From: Anaerolineae bacterium
Lineage (GTDB): Bacteria > Chloroflexota > Anaerolineae > Promineifilales > Promineifilaceae
Assembly (NCBI GenBank): GCA_020848035.1
Contig: JADLAX010000031.1
Span: 30,164-94,163, forward strand
DNA: 64,000 nt
Reading direction: 5' to 3'
Shown here: positions 17,394-25,024 of the stretch, piece after piece
Layout of the letters: each line of letters opens with the position of its first letter
How positions within the stretch are numbered: the first letter of the stretch is position 1
Translations under genes and position numbers: made by a program
Notes under the pieces: generated by a model
The model's input: the letters and a program-made list of their open reading frames with translations, nothing else
The model's database searches: none
What the model was told of the DNA's origin: nothing

Positions 17394-18326
17394 ATGGTAA
17401 AAAAGATAGTGCAAGAAGGATTGGAGGCCGTAGAAAAACAGCTGCGGGACATCGTAAAAAGTGATGTGGACGTGCTGCAAGACGCCGGTTTGCATATCAT
17501 CAAATCGGGCGGCAAACGGCTCCGGCCCCAACTGGGCATTCTGGCCTATCTGGCAGCGGGTGGGCAAGACGTGTCTCGCGTCATCCCTATGTCGGCGGCC
17601 ATTGAAATGGTGCACACCGCCACGCTCGTTCACGACGACATCAACGACCACAGCATGACCCGGCGCGGCCAGATTACCGTGCATGCTCGCTGGGGTCGCA
17701 CCTTTGCCCTGCTGGCGGGCGACTACCTCTTTACCAAAGTGTATGAGCTGATGGCTCCCTACCCGTCGAACTACAATGTTATCATGGCGGATGCCACCAC
17801 CAAGCTGGTAGAGGGTGAAACGCTGCAAGCCGCTGCCGCCAAAGCGGGCAACATGGACCGCGAAACGTACAAAACGATTATCAGCCGCAAGACGGCCAGC
17901 CTGTTTGAAGCCGCTGCCCGCATGGGAGCCATGCTGGCCGATGCCAGCGAAGAGCTGGTCGAAGCGCTGGCCACCTACGCTTACAACCTCGGCCTCACCT
18001 TCCAGATTGTGGACGACATTCTGGACATCGTGGGCGACCCAGACACGCTGGGCAAGCCGGTGGGCACGGACATTGCCCAAAATCGCGGCGTGATGGCCAC
18101 GCAAAACGGTGGGCTGGCGGTGCAGGAAGCGGTCGCCGAAATTGAGGATGATCCCATCGCCCGCATGATGGCCAACCTGCGCGAATCTGGCGCGGTAGAA
18201 ATTGCCCGGATGCAGGCGGAGGAAACGGCCGTACGCGCCCGCACCGCCCTGGCCAATGTCCCCCAATCCCCGGCCCGCACCGAAATGGAAAACCTCATCG
18301 AAATGGTGCTGGACCGGCAAAACTAA
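17394..18326 (+). CDS. Polyprenyl (hepta/octaprenyl-type) diphosphate synthase
   Basis: This trans-prenyltransferase lengthens an allylic diphosphate with isopentenyl diphosphate, giving the side chain of quinones. The 310 residues show the usual motifs: GGKRLRPQ, the first Asp-rich motif in HDDINDHSMTRRG, and the second in VDDILDIVGD, with KP(V)GTD after it. The residues before the first Asp motif (MVHTATLV) are small, as in enzymes making long chains. ATG 17394 has AAGGTAA nearby, and the promoter upstream agrees with this start. The chain length cannot be read with certainty. Confidence 0.92.
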   Translation: MVKKIVQEGLEAVEKQLRDIVKSDVDVLQDAGLHIIKSGGKRLRPQLGILAYLAAGGQDVSRVIPMSAAIEMVHTATLVHDDINDHSMTRRGQITVHARWGRTFALLAGDYLFTKVYELMAPYPSNYNVIMADATTKLVEGETLQAAAAKAGNMDRETYKTIISRKTASLFEAAARMGAMLADASEELVEALATYAYNLGLTFQIVDDILDIVGDPDTLGKPVGTDIAQNRGVMATQNGGLAVQEAVAEIEDDPIARMMANLRESGAVEIARMQAEETAVRARTALANVPQSPARTEMENLIEMVLDRQN

Positions 18327-18329
18327 TTC

Positions 18330-18447
18330 CCCCTCCCTAACCCTCCCCCGACGGGGGAGGGAACCGGAGTTCCCCCTCACCTCGGGAGGGGACTAGGGGA
18401 AGGGCTCCGGCCTCCCCTCCCTCCGGGAGGGGATAGAGGGGAGGGAA
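18330..18447. repeat. CCCTCCCTAACCCTCCCCC repeat cluster
   Basis: Several nested copies of the CCTCCC/GGGAGG hairpin repeat that is common in many bacterial genomes. A second cluster at 18626-18700 flanks the DUF559 remnant on the other side. Confidence 0.85.
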
Positions 18448-18464
18448 ATTCCCACCCACCCGGA

Positions 18465-18620
18465 ATGAACAAGAAGCCCCCGACCAACCCAACCCTCCTA
18501 CATCATGCCCGCGAGATGCGTCAACAACCGACAGAACCAGAACGCCGCTTATGGCAGCACCTGCGGCGCAAGCAGCTAGGCGGCTACAGGTTTCGGACGT
18601 GTTGGCTTCTGGTGGGCTAA
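18465..18620 (+). pseudogene. Truncated DUF559-family (endonuclease-like) gene remnant
   Basis: An ATG at 18465 opens 51 codons whose centre (PTEPERRLWQHLRRKQLGGY followed by RFR) is the typical beginning of DUF559 proteins, a restriction-endonuclease-like, Vsr-related family of about 110-130 residues. The frame then reads TCWLLVG and stops, so the catalytic half is missing. It sits between two CCTCCC repeat clusters, suggesting that repeat insertion or recombination removed the rest. Not expected to be active. Confidence 0.7.
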
Positions 18621-18625
18621 ATCAG

Positions 18626-18728
18626 CCCCCTCCCTAACCCTCCCCCGAAGGGAGAGGGAACCGGATCCCCCCTCCCTTCGGGGAGGCTAGGGGGAGGGAA
18701 ATAGACGTTGCAATGCAACGTCTCTACG
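18626..18728. repeat. CCTCCC repeat plus AGACGTTGCAATGCAACGTCTC palindrome
   Basis: 18626-18700 is a CCTCCCTAACCCTCCCCC hairpin. Directly after it AGACGTTGCA-TGCAACGTCT (18704-18724) is a perfect palindrome that recurs at 59917-59962. Confidence 0.85.
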
Positions 18729-18740
18729 ATAAATGTGTAC

Positions 18741-18771
18741 AAAAACGCGGGCCACCATGTCCGCGTTTTTT
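18741..18771 (+). terminator. Terminator-like hairpin before the CoA-transferase genes
   Basis: AAAAACGCGG and CCGCGTTTTT enclose a ten-base loop and end in T residues. It would isolate the downstream genes from upstream transcription. Confidence 0.8.
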
Positions 18772-18783
18772 GTTGCCTGGCGG

Positions 18784-18789
18784 TATAAT
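18784..18789 (+). promoter_or_regulatory. TATAAT box seven bases before an ATG (leaderless candidate)
   Basis: TATAAT followed by TTGCCGTC-type sequence and ATG 18797. There is no room for a Shine-Dalgarno site; transcription probably starts at or next to the ATG. Confidence 0.55.
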
Positions 18790-18796
18790 TGCCGTC

Positions 18797-19585
18797 ATGC
18801 ATGATAAATTGGTGGATTTAACGGCCGTTCTCCCCCTCATCCGCAACAACCAAACCATCGCCCTGGGTGGGTTGACCATTTACCGGCGTCCCGTAGCCTT
18901 TGTGCGGGCGCTGTTACAACGGCAGCCGCGCCCGCAAAACTTGACCTTGCTTACCTTCACCGCCGGGCTGGCCAGCGACATGCTCGTCGGTGGCGGCTGT
19001 GTGAGCCACGTGCGCACCTGCTACTTTGGGCTGGAGTCGTTTGGCCTGGCCCCGATGTTTACGAAGGCGGTGGCAGACGGCCGTCTCACCATCATCGAGG
19101 AGAGTGAGGCCAGCATTGCCTGCGGGCTGCGCGCGGCCGTGGGGCAGCTGGGCTTTATGCCCAGCCGCGCCTGGCAGGGCACCGATCTGTTCAAGGTGCG
19201 CCCTGACGTCAAAACCATCACCGACCCGTACAGCGGCGAAACGCTGACGGCCTTCCCGGCCATCCAGGTGGACGTGGCCATCATCCACGTGCTGAAGGCG
19301 GACCGCTTTGGCAACGCCATCCTGGGCGGCAATCCAACAATTGATGAAATGTTGAGCAACGTGGCCAAAACGGTCATTTTGACGGCCGAAGAGGTCGTCG
19401 ATCGATTGCCCGGACCGGTGGAGCTGACGGGATTGGCGGTAACGGCCGTTTGCCATGTCCCCAATGGCGCGTGGCCCACCTCCTGCTACCCGGCCTACCC
19501 GCTCGACGGCGAGGAAATCCTGCGCTACATCGACGTCTGCCACAACGGAGAATTTGAAGCCTATGTTGAAGAATCAAGAACTTAA
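18797..19585 (+). CDS. CoA-transferase family, subunit A (glutaconate/IpdA-like)
   Basis: The 262-residue protein matches the alpha subunit of class I CoA-transferases: the N-terminal ALGGLTIYRRPVAFV glycine loop, and the repeated GG and FGNAILGG motifs. Such pairs move CoA between dicarboxylic acids or, in the IpdAB branch, hydrolyse a ring of steroid-derived CoA esters. It is followed by subunit B after a 69-bp gap. The ATG at 18797 is preferred because the upstream frame crosses the terminator hairpin. Confidence 0.85.
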   Translation: MHDKLVDLTAVLPLIRNNQTIALGGLTIYRRPVAFVRALLQRQPRPQNLTLLTFTAGLASDMLVGGGCVSHVRTCYFGLESFGLAPMFTKAVADGRLTIIEESEASIACGLRAAVGQLGFMPSRAWQGTDLFKVRPDVKTITDPYSGETLTAFPAIQVDVAIIHVLKADRFGNAILGGNPTIDEMLSNVAKTVILTAEEVVDRLPGPVELTGLAVTAVCHVPNGAWPTSCYPAYPLDGEEILRYIDVCHNGEFEAYVEESRT

Positions 19586-19587
19586 AA

Positions 19588-19646
19588 ATCAAAGATTACG
19601 CAGATTGAATAGATTTTTTATCTGCGTAATCTGCGAAATCTTTGAT
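19588..19646. repeat. Dispersed hairpin repeat, GCAGATT family
   Basis: ATCAAAGATTACGCAGATT (from 19588) faces AATCTGCGAAATCTTTGAT (ending 19646). It has been placed exactly between the two CoA-transferase subunits, so it lies in their shared mRNA. Confidence 0.88.
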
Positions 19647-19654
19647 AAAAATTG

Positions 19655-20476
19655 ATGTATACGATTGACGAGTTAATTTGCGTTTGCATTAGCCGCCAGA
19701 TTGAGGATGGCGAGCTGGTGGCCCAGGGCATGGCCACGCCGCTGGTGGCCGCAGGTTACCTGCTGGCCAAGCTGACGCACGCGCCCAACCTCACCTTTAT
19801 CTCGGCCATCGGGCAGACGTTTTGCCAGGAGTTTGCCCCGCTGGGGCTGACGACGGTGGAAAATTTGTGGCTCAGCAATGGGCTGTTCACGATCAACTTC
19901 ATCACGGGCGTCTGCGATTTTTTGCCGCGCTACCAGCCCAAAGAGTTTTTCCGGCCCGGCCAGGTAGACCCGGTGGGCAATTTCAACAACGTGTTTATGG
20001 GCGGCACGTTCGACAAACCCCGCCTGCGGCTGCCCGGCTCGGCGGGCATTGCCGACGTGACGGTGTTTGAGGAGAACGTCTGCCTCTACGTGCCGCGCCA
20101 CGGGCGACATACGTTTGTGCCTCAGCTGGATTTTCGCAGCGGCGTGGGGCACGTACCGGAACGGACACGCGGCTGCGGACCCCGTTACCTGGTGAGCGAT
20201 TTGGGACAGTTTGATTTTGGTGGGGAAAACGGCCGTCTCCGCCTCACCACCCACCACCCCAACATCACTCCCCAACGCATCCAGGCCAAAACCGGCTTCT
20301 CGCTAGAAATCGCCCCCGATTTGCATGAAACCGCGCCGCCCACGGCCGAAGAGCTCCAACTCCTACGCGAAAAAATCGACCCACTGGGCATCCGCACCCT
20401 GGAAACCTTAAGCGGCGCTCACCGCAAAACCAAACTCCGCCAAATCCTCGCCGCGGAGAAAGCAAACCCCGGTTAA
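19655..20476 (+). CDS. CoA-transferase family, subunit B (glutaconate/IpdB-like)
   Basis: This 273-residue partner of the preceding gene has the beta-subunit layout: DELICVCISRQIEDGE, GMATPLVAAGYLLA, and the late RLPGSAGIADVTVF and ERTRGCGPRYLVSD segments. In true transferases a Glu near residue 50 (SENG or ExG) forms the CoA thioester. At the matching place this protein reads FISAIGQTF, and I see no Glu. IpdAB-type hydrolases also depart from the standard site, so hydrolysis rather than transfer is possible. ATG 19655 follows the repeat directly; no good Shine-Dalgarno site is present. Confidence 0.82.
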   Translation: MYTIDELICVCISRQIEDGELVAQGMATPLVAAGYLLAKLTHAPNLTFISAIGQTFCQEFAPLGLTTVENLWLSNGLFTINFITGVCDFLPRYQPKEFFRPGQVDPVGNFNNVFMGGTFDKPRLRLPGSAGIADVTVFEENVCLYVPRHGRHTFVPQLDFRSGVGHVPERTRGCGPRYLVSDLGQFDFGGENGRLRLTTHHPNITPQRIQAKTGFSLEIAPDLHETAPPTAEELQLLREKIDPLGIRTLETLSGAHRKTKLRQILAAEKANPG

Positions 20477-20481
20477 TTTTT

Positions 20482-20555
20482 TTCACCGCAGAGAGCGCGG
20501 AGGACGCGAAGTTTTTTCTTTGTACTCTGCGCTCTCCGCGTCCTCTGCGGTAAAG
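20482..20555. repeat. Hairpin repeat CCGCAGAGAGCGCGGAGGACGC
   Basis: ACCGCAGAGAGCGCGGAGGA is answered by CGCTCTCCGCGTCCTCTGCG just before 20551. A related, decayed copy is at 22814-22868. Confidence 0.85.
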
Positions 20556-20563
20556 TTTTTTGG

Positions 20564-20593
20564 TTGGCAGAACCGGGGGCGTCGATGTAACAT
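20564..20593 (+). promoter_or_regulatory. Promoter with TAACAT box eight bases before ATG
   Basis: TTGGCA (20564-20569), an 18-base spacer and TAACAT (20588-20593). The following TGCCGCCC-ATG has no Shine-Dalgarno site, so the mRNA may be leaderless. Confidence 0.5.
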
Positions 20594-20601
20594 TGCCGCC
20601 C

Positions 20602-22809
20602 ATGAGCAACCTGAATCCAAACATCCCCACATCGGAACTGGCCGGGCTGATGACGACGGCCGCCAGCAAATTAAACGAATACCAGCTTAAGCTGTTAACG
20701 CCCCAGCTGCTGCTGCGCACTTTTCTGGACGAGCCAAAATCGGTGGCGTACCAGATTTTGCAGCAGCTCCAGCAGCAGCGCGGCTTCGACCTGGCCGACC
20801 TGACGCGCCGGGTGGAGATGATGGCCCACACCAACAAGGGGCGCAACGCTAAGTTTTACTTCACCGACGACTTTGGCAAAGATATTGCCCTGGATGAGGA
20901 ACTGCTGGTGGTCATCGACGAGGGGTTGACGATGGCCCAGGCGCGGGAAGAGCTCAAGGCCGGTTCCGGCCACGTTTTGGCGGCGATGGCCCAGCATCCC
21001 ATCACCACATCGGCCGTTTTGCAGCGGGTGGGGGTGAACCCAACGGCCGTTCTCACCCTGCTCAACGACGTGGGGCAAGAAGGCACCCCCATCATCCATG
21101 ATTTTGTGTCGGAGGCGAAAGACGGCCGTACCACCGTGGTCTACGAGCGGCAGGAACTGCTGCGCGATTTGCTCAGCCTGATTGCCCTGGCGCAAAACCG
21201 GCACGTCATTTTGGTGGGGCCAGAGGGCGCGGGCAAACAAACCCTGGGGCAAAGCCTGGCCCAAACCATTGCCGAGGGCAACGGCTTTACCAATTTGCGC
21301 TCGCTGGTGCAAATTAGCGAGACGGCCCTGCTAGAAAATCCGCTGGCGGCGGTGCGTGCCGGGCTACGCCGGGCCAGCGGCGGCGTGCTGCTGGTGCCCA
21401 ATATCCAACGCTTTTTTGCCGACCGGCTGCGCGCCCCCTTCCCGGAGCAGGTTAACCGGGAGCTGCAAAAAGCGCTGCTGGGCAAGGAGCAAATCATCAT
21501 CGGCACCACCACGCCGGGGGATTACGAGCTGCTGAGCCAGAACAACCTCATCCGCCAGAACACGCAGCGGCTCAACGTGCCGCCAACGACGGTCAAAGAG
21601 ACGATTTCTGTGCTGCACGCCCACCAGGAGCGGTTGAAGAGTGAGTACGAGGTAGAAATCAATCTTGACTCGATGGAAACGGCCGCTCAAATCGCCAATC
21701 AATACCTGAAAACCATCGCCCTGCCCGCCGCCGCCGTGCAGCTGGCCGAACGCAGCTGCGCCCTGGTGCGTATCGCCTCGTCCAGCCCGGAAGTGGTTTA
21801 TCCCGGCATCGCCGCCGACAACCGGCTGGACCCGGAAGACGTGCTGGAAGCGGCGGCGCAAATGACCAACATTCCGGTGAGCAAGCTCAACGAAGACGAG
21901 CGGGGCAAATATGCCAACATGGTGGAGCATTTGCATTCGCGGATCATTGGGCAAGAAACGGCCGTTCTGGCCGTCAGCCGCGCCGTAAAAACTGCTAGAG
22001 TTGGTTTGCGTGACCCGAAACGGCCGATTGGTTCCTTTCTCTTTTTAGGACCGAGCGGCGTGGGCAAATCGGAGCTAGCCAAGGCGCTGGCCGAGTTCAT
22101 GTTTGGCTCGGAAGAGGCCATGCTTACCCTGGACATGAGCGAATTCCAGGAGGAAGCCAGCGTCAACAAGCTGATTGGCGCGCCGCCGGGGTATGTTGGT
22201 TTTCAGGGCGGCGGGCAGCTGACCAATTTTGTAAGGGAACGGCCGTACACCGTTGTGCTGTTTGATGAGGTGGAAAAAGCCAACGAGCGCGTTTTTGACG
22301 TGCTGCTCCAGGTGATGGAAGAGGGCCGCCTGACCGACAGCCAGGGGCGACAGGCCACCTTTAGCGAGACGGTGGTCATCATGACCAGCAATTTGGGCTC
22401 GCAGCACATGTTGGTGCCGTACATCGGCGAGACGGAAAAGAACCTGGTGATGGCCGAGGTGCACCGCTTCTTCCGGCCCGAGTTCCTGAACCGGCTGGAT
22501 GAAATCATCATGTTCCACCAGCTCACCGGCGACCAGCTGGGGCTGATTCTCGATTTGATGCTCAAGAAAGAGCTCAAGCTGGCAGCCAACCAAAACATTA
22601 CGCTGACGCTCACCGACGCGGCGAAGCAGTGGCTGCTGGCGCAAAATGACGAGCCGCAATACGGCGCTCGCCCGCTGCGGCGCATCATCGCCCGCCATTT
22701 GCGCGAACCGCTGGCCAACTTTTTGCTCAGCCAGGCGGGATCAGGTGGTGGCGAAACGGCCGTTACCATCGACGCCGCCAACAACGAACTCATCTTCAAA
22801 ATGACCTGA
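20602..22809 (+). CDS. Clp-type double AAA+ ATPase with degenerate first ATPase domain
   Basis: The 735-residue protein resembles ClpA/ClpC/ClpB unfoldases. A Clp N-like region (about 1-150) precedes NBD1 (about 190-390), whose Walker A is GPEGAGKQ (Thr/Ser replaced by Gln) and whose Walker B reads GGVLLVPNIQ instead of ...DE. NBD2 (about 440-700) is intact: GPSGVGKSE, VVLFDEVEKA, sensor TSNLGS and the GARPLRR sensor-2 motif. There is no long coiled-coil middle domain, so it is not a ClpB disaggregase. It probably threads proteins using NBD2 only, with NBD1 as a structural ring. I could not find a ClpP-binding loop with confidence. No ClpS or ClpP is nearby. Confidence 0.88.
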   Translation: MSNLNPNIPTSELAGLMTTAASKLNEYQLKLLTPQLLLRTFLDEPKSVAYQILQQLQQQRGFDLADLTRRVEMMAHTNKGRNAKFYFTDDFGKDIALDEELLVVIDEGLTMAQAREELKAGSGHVLAAMAQHPITTSAVLQRVGVNPTAVLTLLNDVGQEGTPIIHDFVSEAKDGRTTVVYERQELLRDLLSLIALAQNRHVILVGPEGAGKQTLGQSLAQTIAEGNGFTNLRSLVQISETALLENPLAAVRAGLRRASGGVLLVPNIQRFFADRLRAPFPEQVNRELQKALLGKEQIIIGTTTPGDYELLSQNNLIRQNTQRLNVPPTTVKETISVLHAHQERLKSEYEVEINLDSMETAAQIANQYLKTIALPAAAVQLAERSCALVRIASSSPEVVYPGIAADNRLDPEDVLEAAAQMTNIPVSKLNEDERGKYANMVEHLHSRIIGQETAVLAVSRAVKTARVGLRDPKRPIGSFLFLGPSGVGKSELAKALAEFMFGSEEAMLTLDMSEFQEEASVNKLIGAPPGYVGFQGGGQLTNFVRERPYTVVLFDEVEKANERVFDVLLQVMEEGRLTDSQGRQATFSETVVIMTSNLGSQHMLVPYIGETEKNLVMAEVHRFFRPEFLNRLDEIIMFHQLTGDQLGLILDLMLKKELKLAANQNITLTLTDAAKQWLLAQNDEPQYGARPLRRIIARHLREPLANFLLSQAGSGGGETAVTIDAANNELIFKMT

Positions 22810-22813
22810 ATTT

Positions 22814-22868
22814 AACCGCAGAGAACGCCGAGGACGCCGAGAAAATTAAAAAACTCAGCGCTCTCCGC
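22814..22868. repeat. Decayed CCGCAGAGA-type hairpin repeat
   Basis: ACCGCAGAGAACGCCGAGGA faces AGCGCTCTCCGCG. Same family as 20482-20555 but with imperfect arms. Confidence 0.75.
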
Positions 22869-22893
22869 GCCAAAAATATCAATGGAGGGTTTT

Positions 22894-23889
22894 ATGTCTC
22901 AAACATTTACTGGCGTGGTTCAATTTGCCAACGGCGCACCCGCCGCCAACGTTACGGTGCACCTCTTCGATGCCGATGTGATCACTGAAGACGATGATTT
23001 GACCGTGAAACCCGGCGTCTCTGACGAGAAGGGTGTGTTTTCGGTGCAGTATGACCCAAGCCGCGACCTGGATTTTGCCGATGTGTTTCGGCCGTATTTG
23101 AAATTTAGCTACCAGCACCACGGCGAAGCCCGGACCCATCAGGCCGATTTACAGCCCGACCAGCGCGACTACCGCCTGCCGGAAATCCCACCCGTCGAAT
23201 TTATCCCGGCCACCCACGGCTTTCAATACACCAACCGCTACCCTGGCTACTGGATTCCCTTCTCCGTCCAGTCGGTGCCCGACATTCCCAGCGTGAGCAA
23301 CACCTACGGCCTGTGCGGCGGCATGTGCGCCACGGCGATGGACTTTATGCTGGCCGGTCGGCCGATTCCGCAGCGCCACCGCCGCCCGGGGCGCGTCACG
23401 CCGCTGCACCGCTACATCCACACGCGCCAGGTAGACAGCCTGACGGCAGGCACCCAGGTGGCCCGATTTGCCCGCTGGATGAGCTTGCCGGATACGGCCG
23501 TACATCTCCGTACCGCCGAAGAGCTGCAAATCATCCGCAAGAACCTGGACAACGGCGTGCCCACCCCCATCGGCATGGTGTACGTCAGCACCAAAGACAC
23601 AATGCAAATCTGGCAAAACCACCAGATCTTGGCCTGTGCGTATGAGGAATTGGGGGACGGCCGTATTCGCATCCTGGTTTACGATCCCAACTACCCGCGC
23701 CGCAACGACGTGTTTGTGGAATCCTGGCCGGACCCAGAAACGGGCGGCGTCGCCAGCGTGCAGCGCATCGGCAAGAAGGACAAGGTCACCCGCGGCTACT
23801 TCGTCATGCCCTACACCCCGCAGGTACCCCCCGCCGTCCTCGACGATGACGCCGCCAGCGACGACAAAGACGAACGCGGCTTTGGGTAA
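22894..23889 (+). CDS. Papain-fold (C39-like) protein with N-terminal transthyretin-like domain
   Basis: The 331-residue protein begins with a beta-domain of carboxypeptidase-regulatory/transthyretin type (about 1-95; FTGVVQFANGAPAANVTV). The second half (about 115-310) has a possible Cys-His-Asp(Asn) arrangement of papain-like peptidases: Cys in TYGLCGGMCATAMDF, His in NHQILACAYE and VYDPNYP. This is similar to C39-like domains but without a transporter. There is no signal peptide. GGAGGG stands before ATG 22894. The N-terminal layout and the leader (GGAGG, then ATGTCTCAA) recall the giant metzincin at 28882, suggesting a common use. Substrate unknown. Confidence 0.65.
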   Translation: MSQTFTGVVQFANGAPAANVTVHLFDADVITEDDDLTVKPGVSDEKGVFSVQYDPSRDLDFADVFRPYLKFSYQHHGEARTHQADLQPDQRDYRLPEIPPVEFIPATHGFQYTNRYPGYWIPFSVQSVPDIPSVSNTYGLCGGMCATAMDFMLAGRPIPQRHRRPGRVTPLHRYIHTRQVDSLTAGTQVARFARWMSLPDTAVHLRTAEELQIIRKNLDNGVPTPIGMVYVSTKDTMQIWQNHQILACAYEELGDGRIRILVYDPNYPRRNDVFVESWPDPETGGVASVQRIGKKDKVTRGYFVMPYTPQVPPAVLDDDAASDDKDERGFG

Positions 23890-23926
23890 ATTGCAGTTCG
23901 TTCGATTTCAACCACAAAGGCAATAG

Positions 23927-24784
23927 ATGTCAAAAAAAAACAAGGAACATCCTAAAATTGATTTCTTACTCAAAGAAAGAGAGGAAATATTAGAGCAAAT
24001 AAAAAGCATCGATAACCTCCTCTTGTCAAAAGCAAGCGAAAACTCGACACTAGCTAAGACTTTAGCAAGTCAATTAGAGACTCAAGCATCGTTTAGCCGA
24101 ATAGCCAAGTGGCTAGATAGTCAAATGAAAATTACACCTAGAACTTCGAAGTTTAGGGTAAAAAAAATTTTGGAGAGGCTTGAAGATGAATTTCCGACAA
24201 TAGAAGTTGCTAACTCTGACCAAAGCGAAGGAAATATAGACAATATCAATTCTAACGATAAGGAACAAAAAGATTCTGTAAGAATCCTCAGACCGCTGGT
24301 TATATTCATTATTATTTCTCGACTGGATACTGCTCTAATATTGCATATTTTGACGCACAATAATGCAGCTATCATTGAACTACATGGTGCGTTAGAACGA
24401 TATTCAATTGAAGCTTTATCTAATCTTTTAATCCGACCAGACAAGCAAGATGTTGGATTAAAGCTCATCGAACGAAGAACTCTTCCTGATATAGCGAATT
24501 TTTTGCAAGAATGTAAGGCCCTTACGAAAAAACAAGTAAATTTTTGCGCCAGCTTAAACAAATTAAGAAACGGTTTGGCACATCGCAACGCCACAGTCAT
24601 CTCAAAAGCCTTATTAGGGGGAAAGTCAATCAGTAACTTTGAGTTAGACGCAATTGTCACCGACGATATTTTTTTTGAATATTTCATCAGAACTATTCAC
24701 ATTTGGATACAGCTGATGGAATCACTTAACGAGGCGTACAACTTAGAGGATTTTCCTCTGGGATTTCTAAATGAAGTTGATTAA
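23927..24784 (+). CDS. AT-rich HEPN-like protein
   Basis: The 285-residue protein is far richer in A/T than its neighbours and contains no ACGGCCGT, both signs of recent transfer. An N-terminal Lys/Glu-rich coiled coil (about 5-45) precedes a helical domain with SLNKLRNGLAHRN near residue 208. RN-GLA-H fits the Rx4-6H motif of HEPN domains, which often act as RNases or bind nucleotides in defence and stress systems. The GALERYSIEALSNLL helix before it is typical of abortive-infection-type HEPN proteins. No partner (nucleotidyltransferase or ATPase) is adjacent. Confidence 0.65.
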   Translation: MSKKNKEHPKIDFLLKEREEILEQIKSIDNLLLSKASENSTLAKTLASQLETQASFSRIAKWLDSQMKITPRTSKFRVKKILERLEDEFPTIEVANSDQSEGNIDNINSNDKEQKDSVRILRPLVIFIIISRLDTALILHILTHNNAAIIELHGALERYSIEALSNLLIRPDKQDVGLKLIERRTLPDIANFLQECKALTKKQVNFCASLNKLRNGLAHRNATVISKALLGGKSISNFELDAIVTDDIFFEYFIRTIHIWIQLMESLNEAYNLEDFPLGFLNEVD

Positions 24785-24931
24785 ATTTTCATAGAGAAGA
24801 CATTAATACCTTTGAGAAGAGCAAGTCAACCCTTGGAGTTCAAACTTTAGCACGGTTCCCCAACGGCATTAACATCACCTGCGCAGATTACGGGCGTTCC
24901 CCACCCGCAATTTATGACTCTGATAAACAAA

Positions 24932-24963
24932 AGGCGGCGACAAGCCGAAGCTTATCGCCGCCT
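24932..24963 (-). terminator. Terminator of the giant metzincin gene
   Basis: AGGCGGCGA and TCGCCGCCT form the stem; on the minus strand it is followed by TTTTGTTT. Between it and the stop at 25025 lie tandem TTGTCACC words (24995-25020). The remainder of 24785-24930 shows nothing I can name. Confidence 0.8.
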
Positions 24964-25024
24964 GATGCAGGGCTAAAAAGGGCAGGTCCGCTTTGTCACC
25001 TTGTCACCTTGTCACCCTGTCAAT

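Noticed and set aside
18713..18796. N-terminal extension of the CoA-transferase A subunit from 18713
   Set aside because: It reads through the AGACGTTGC repeat and a terminator hairpin, and its peptide has no family similarity.
22088..22600. Phage or contractile injection ATPase linked to the Clp-type gene
   Set aside because: No sheath, tube, baseplate or other structural gene is present in the window.
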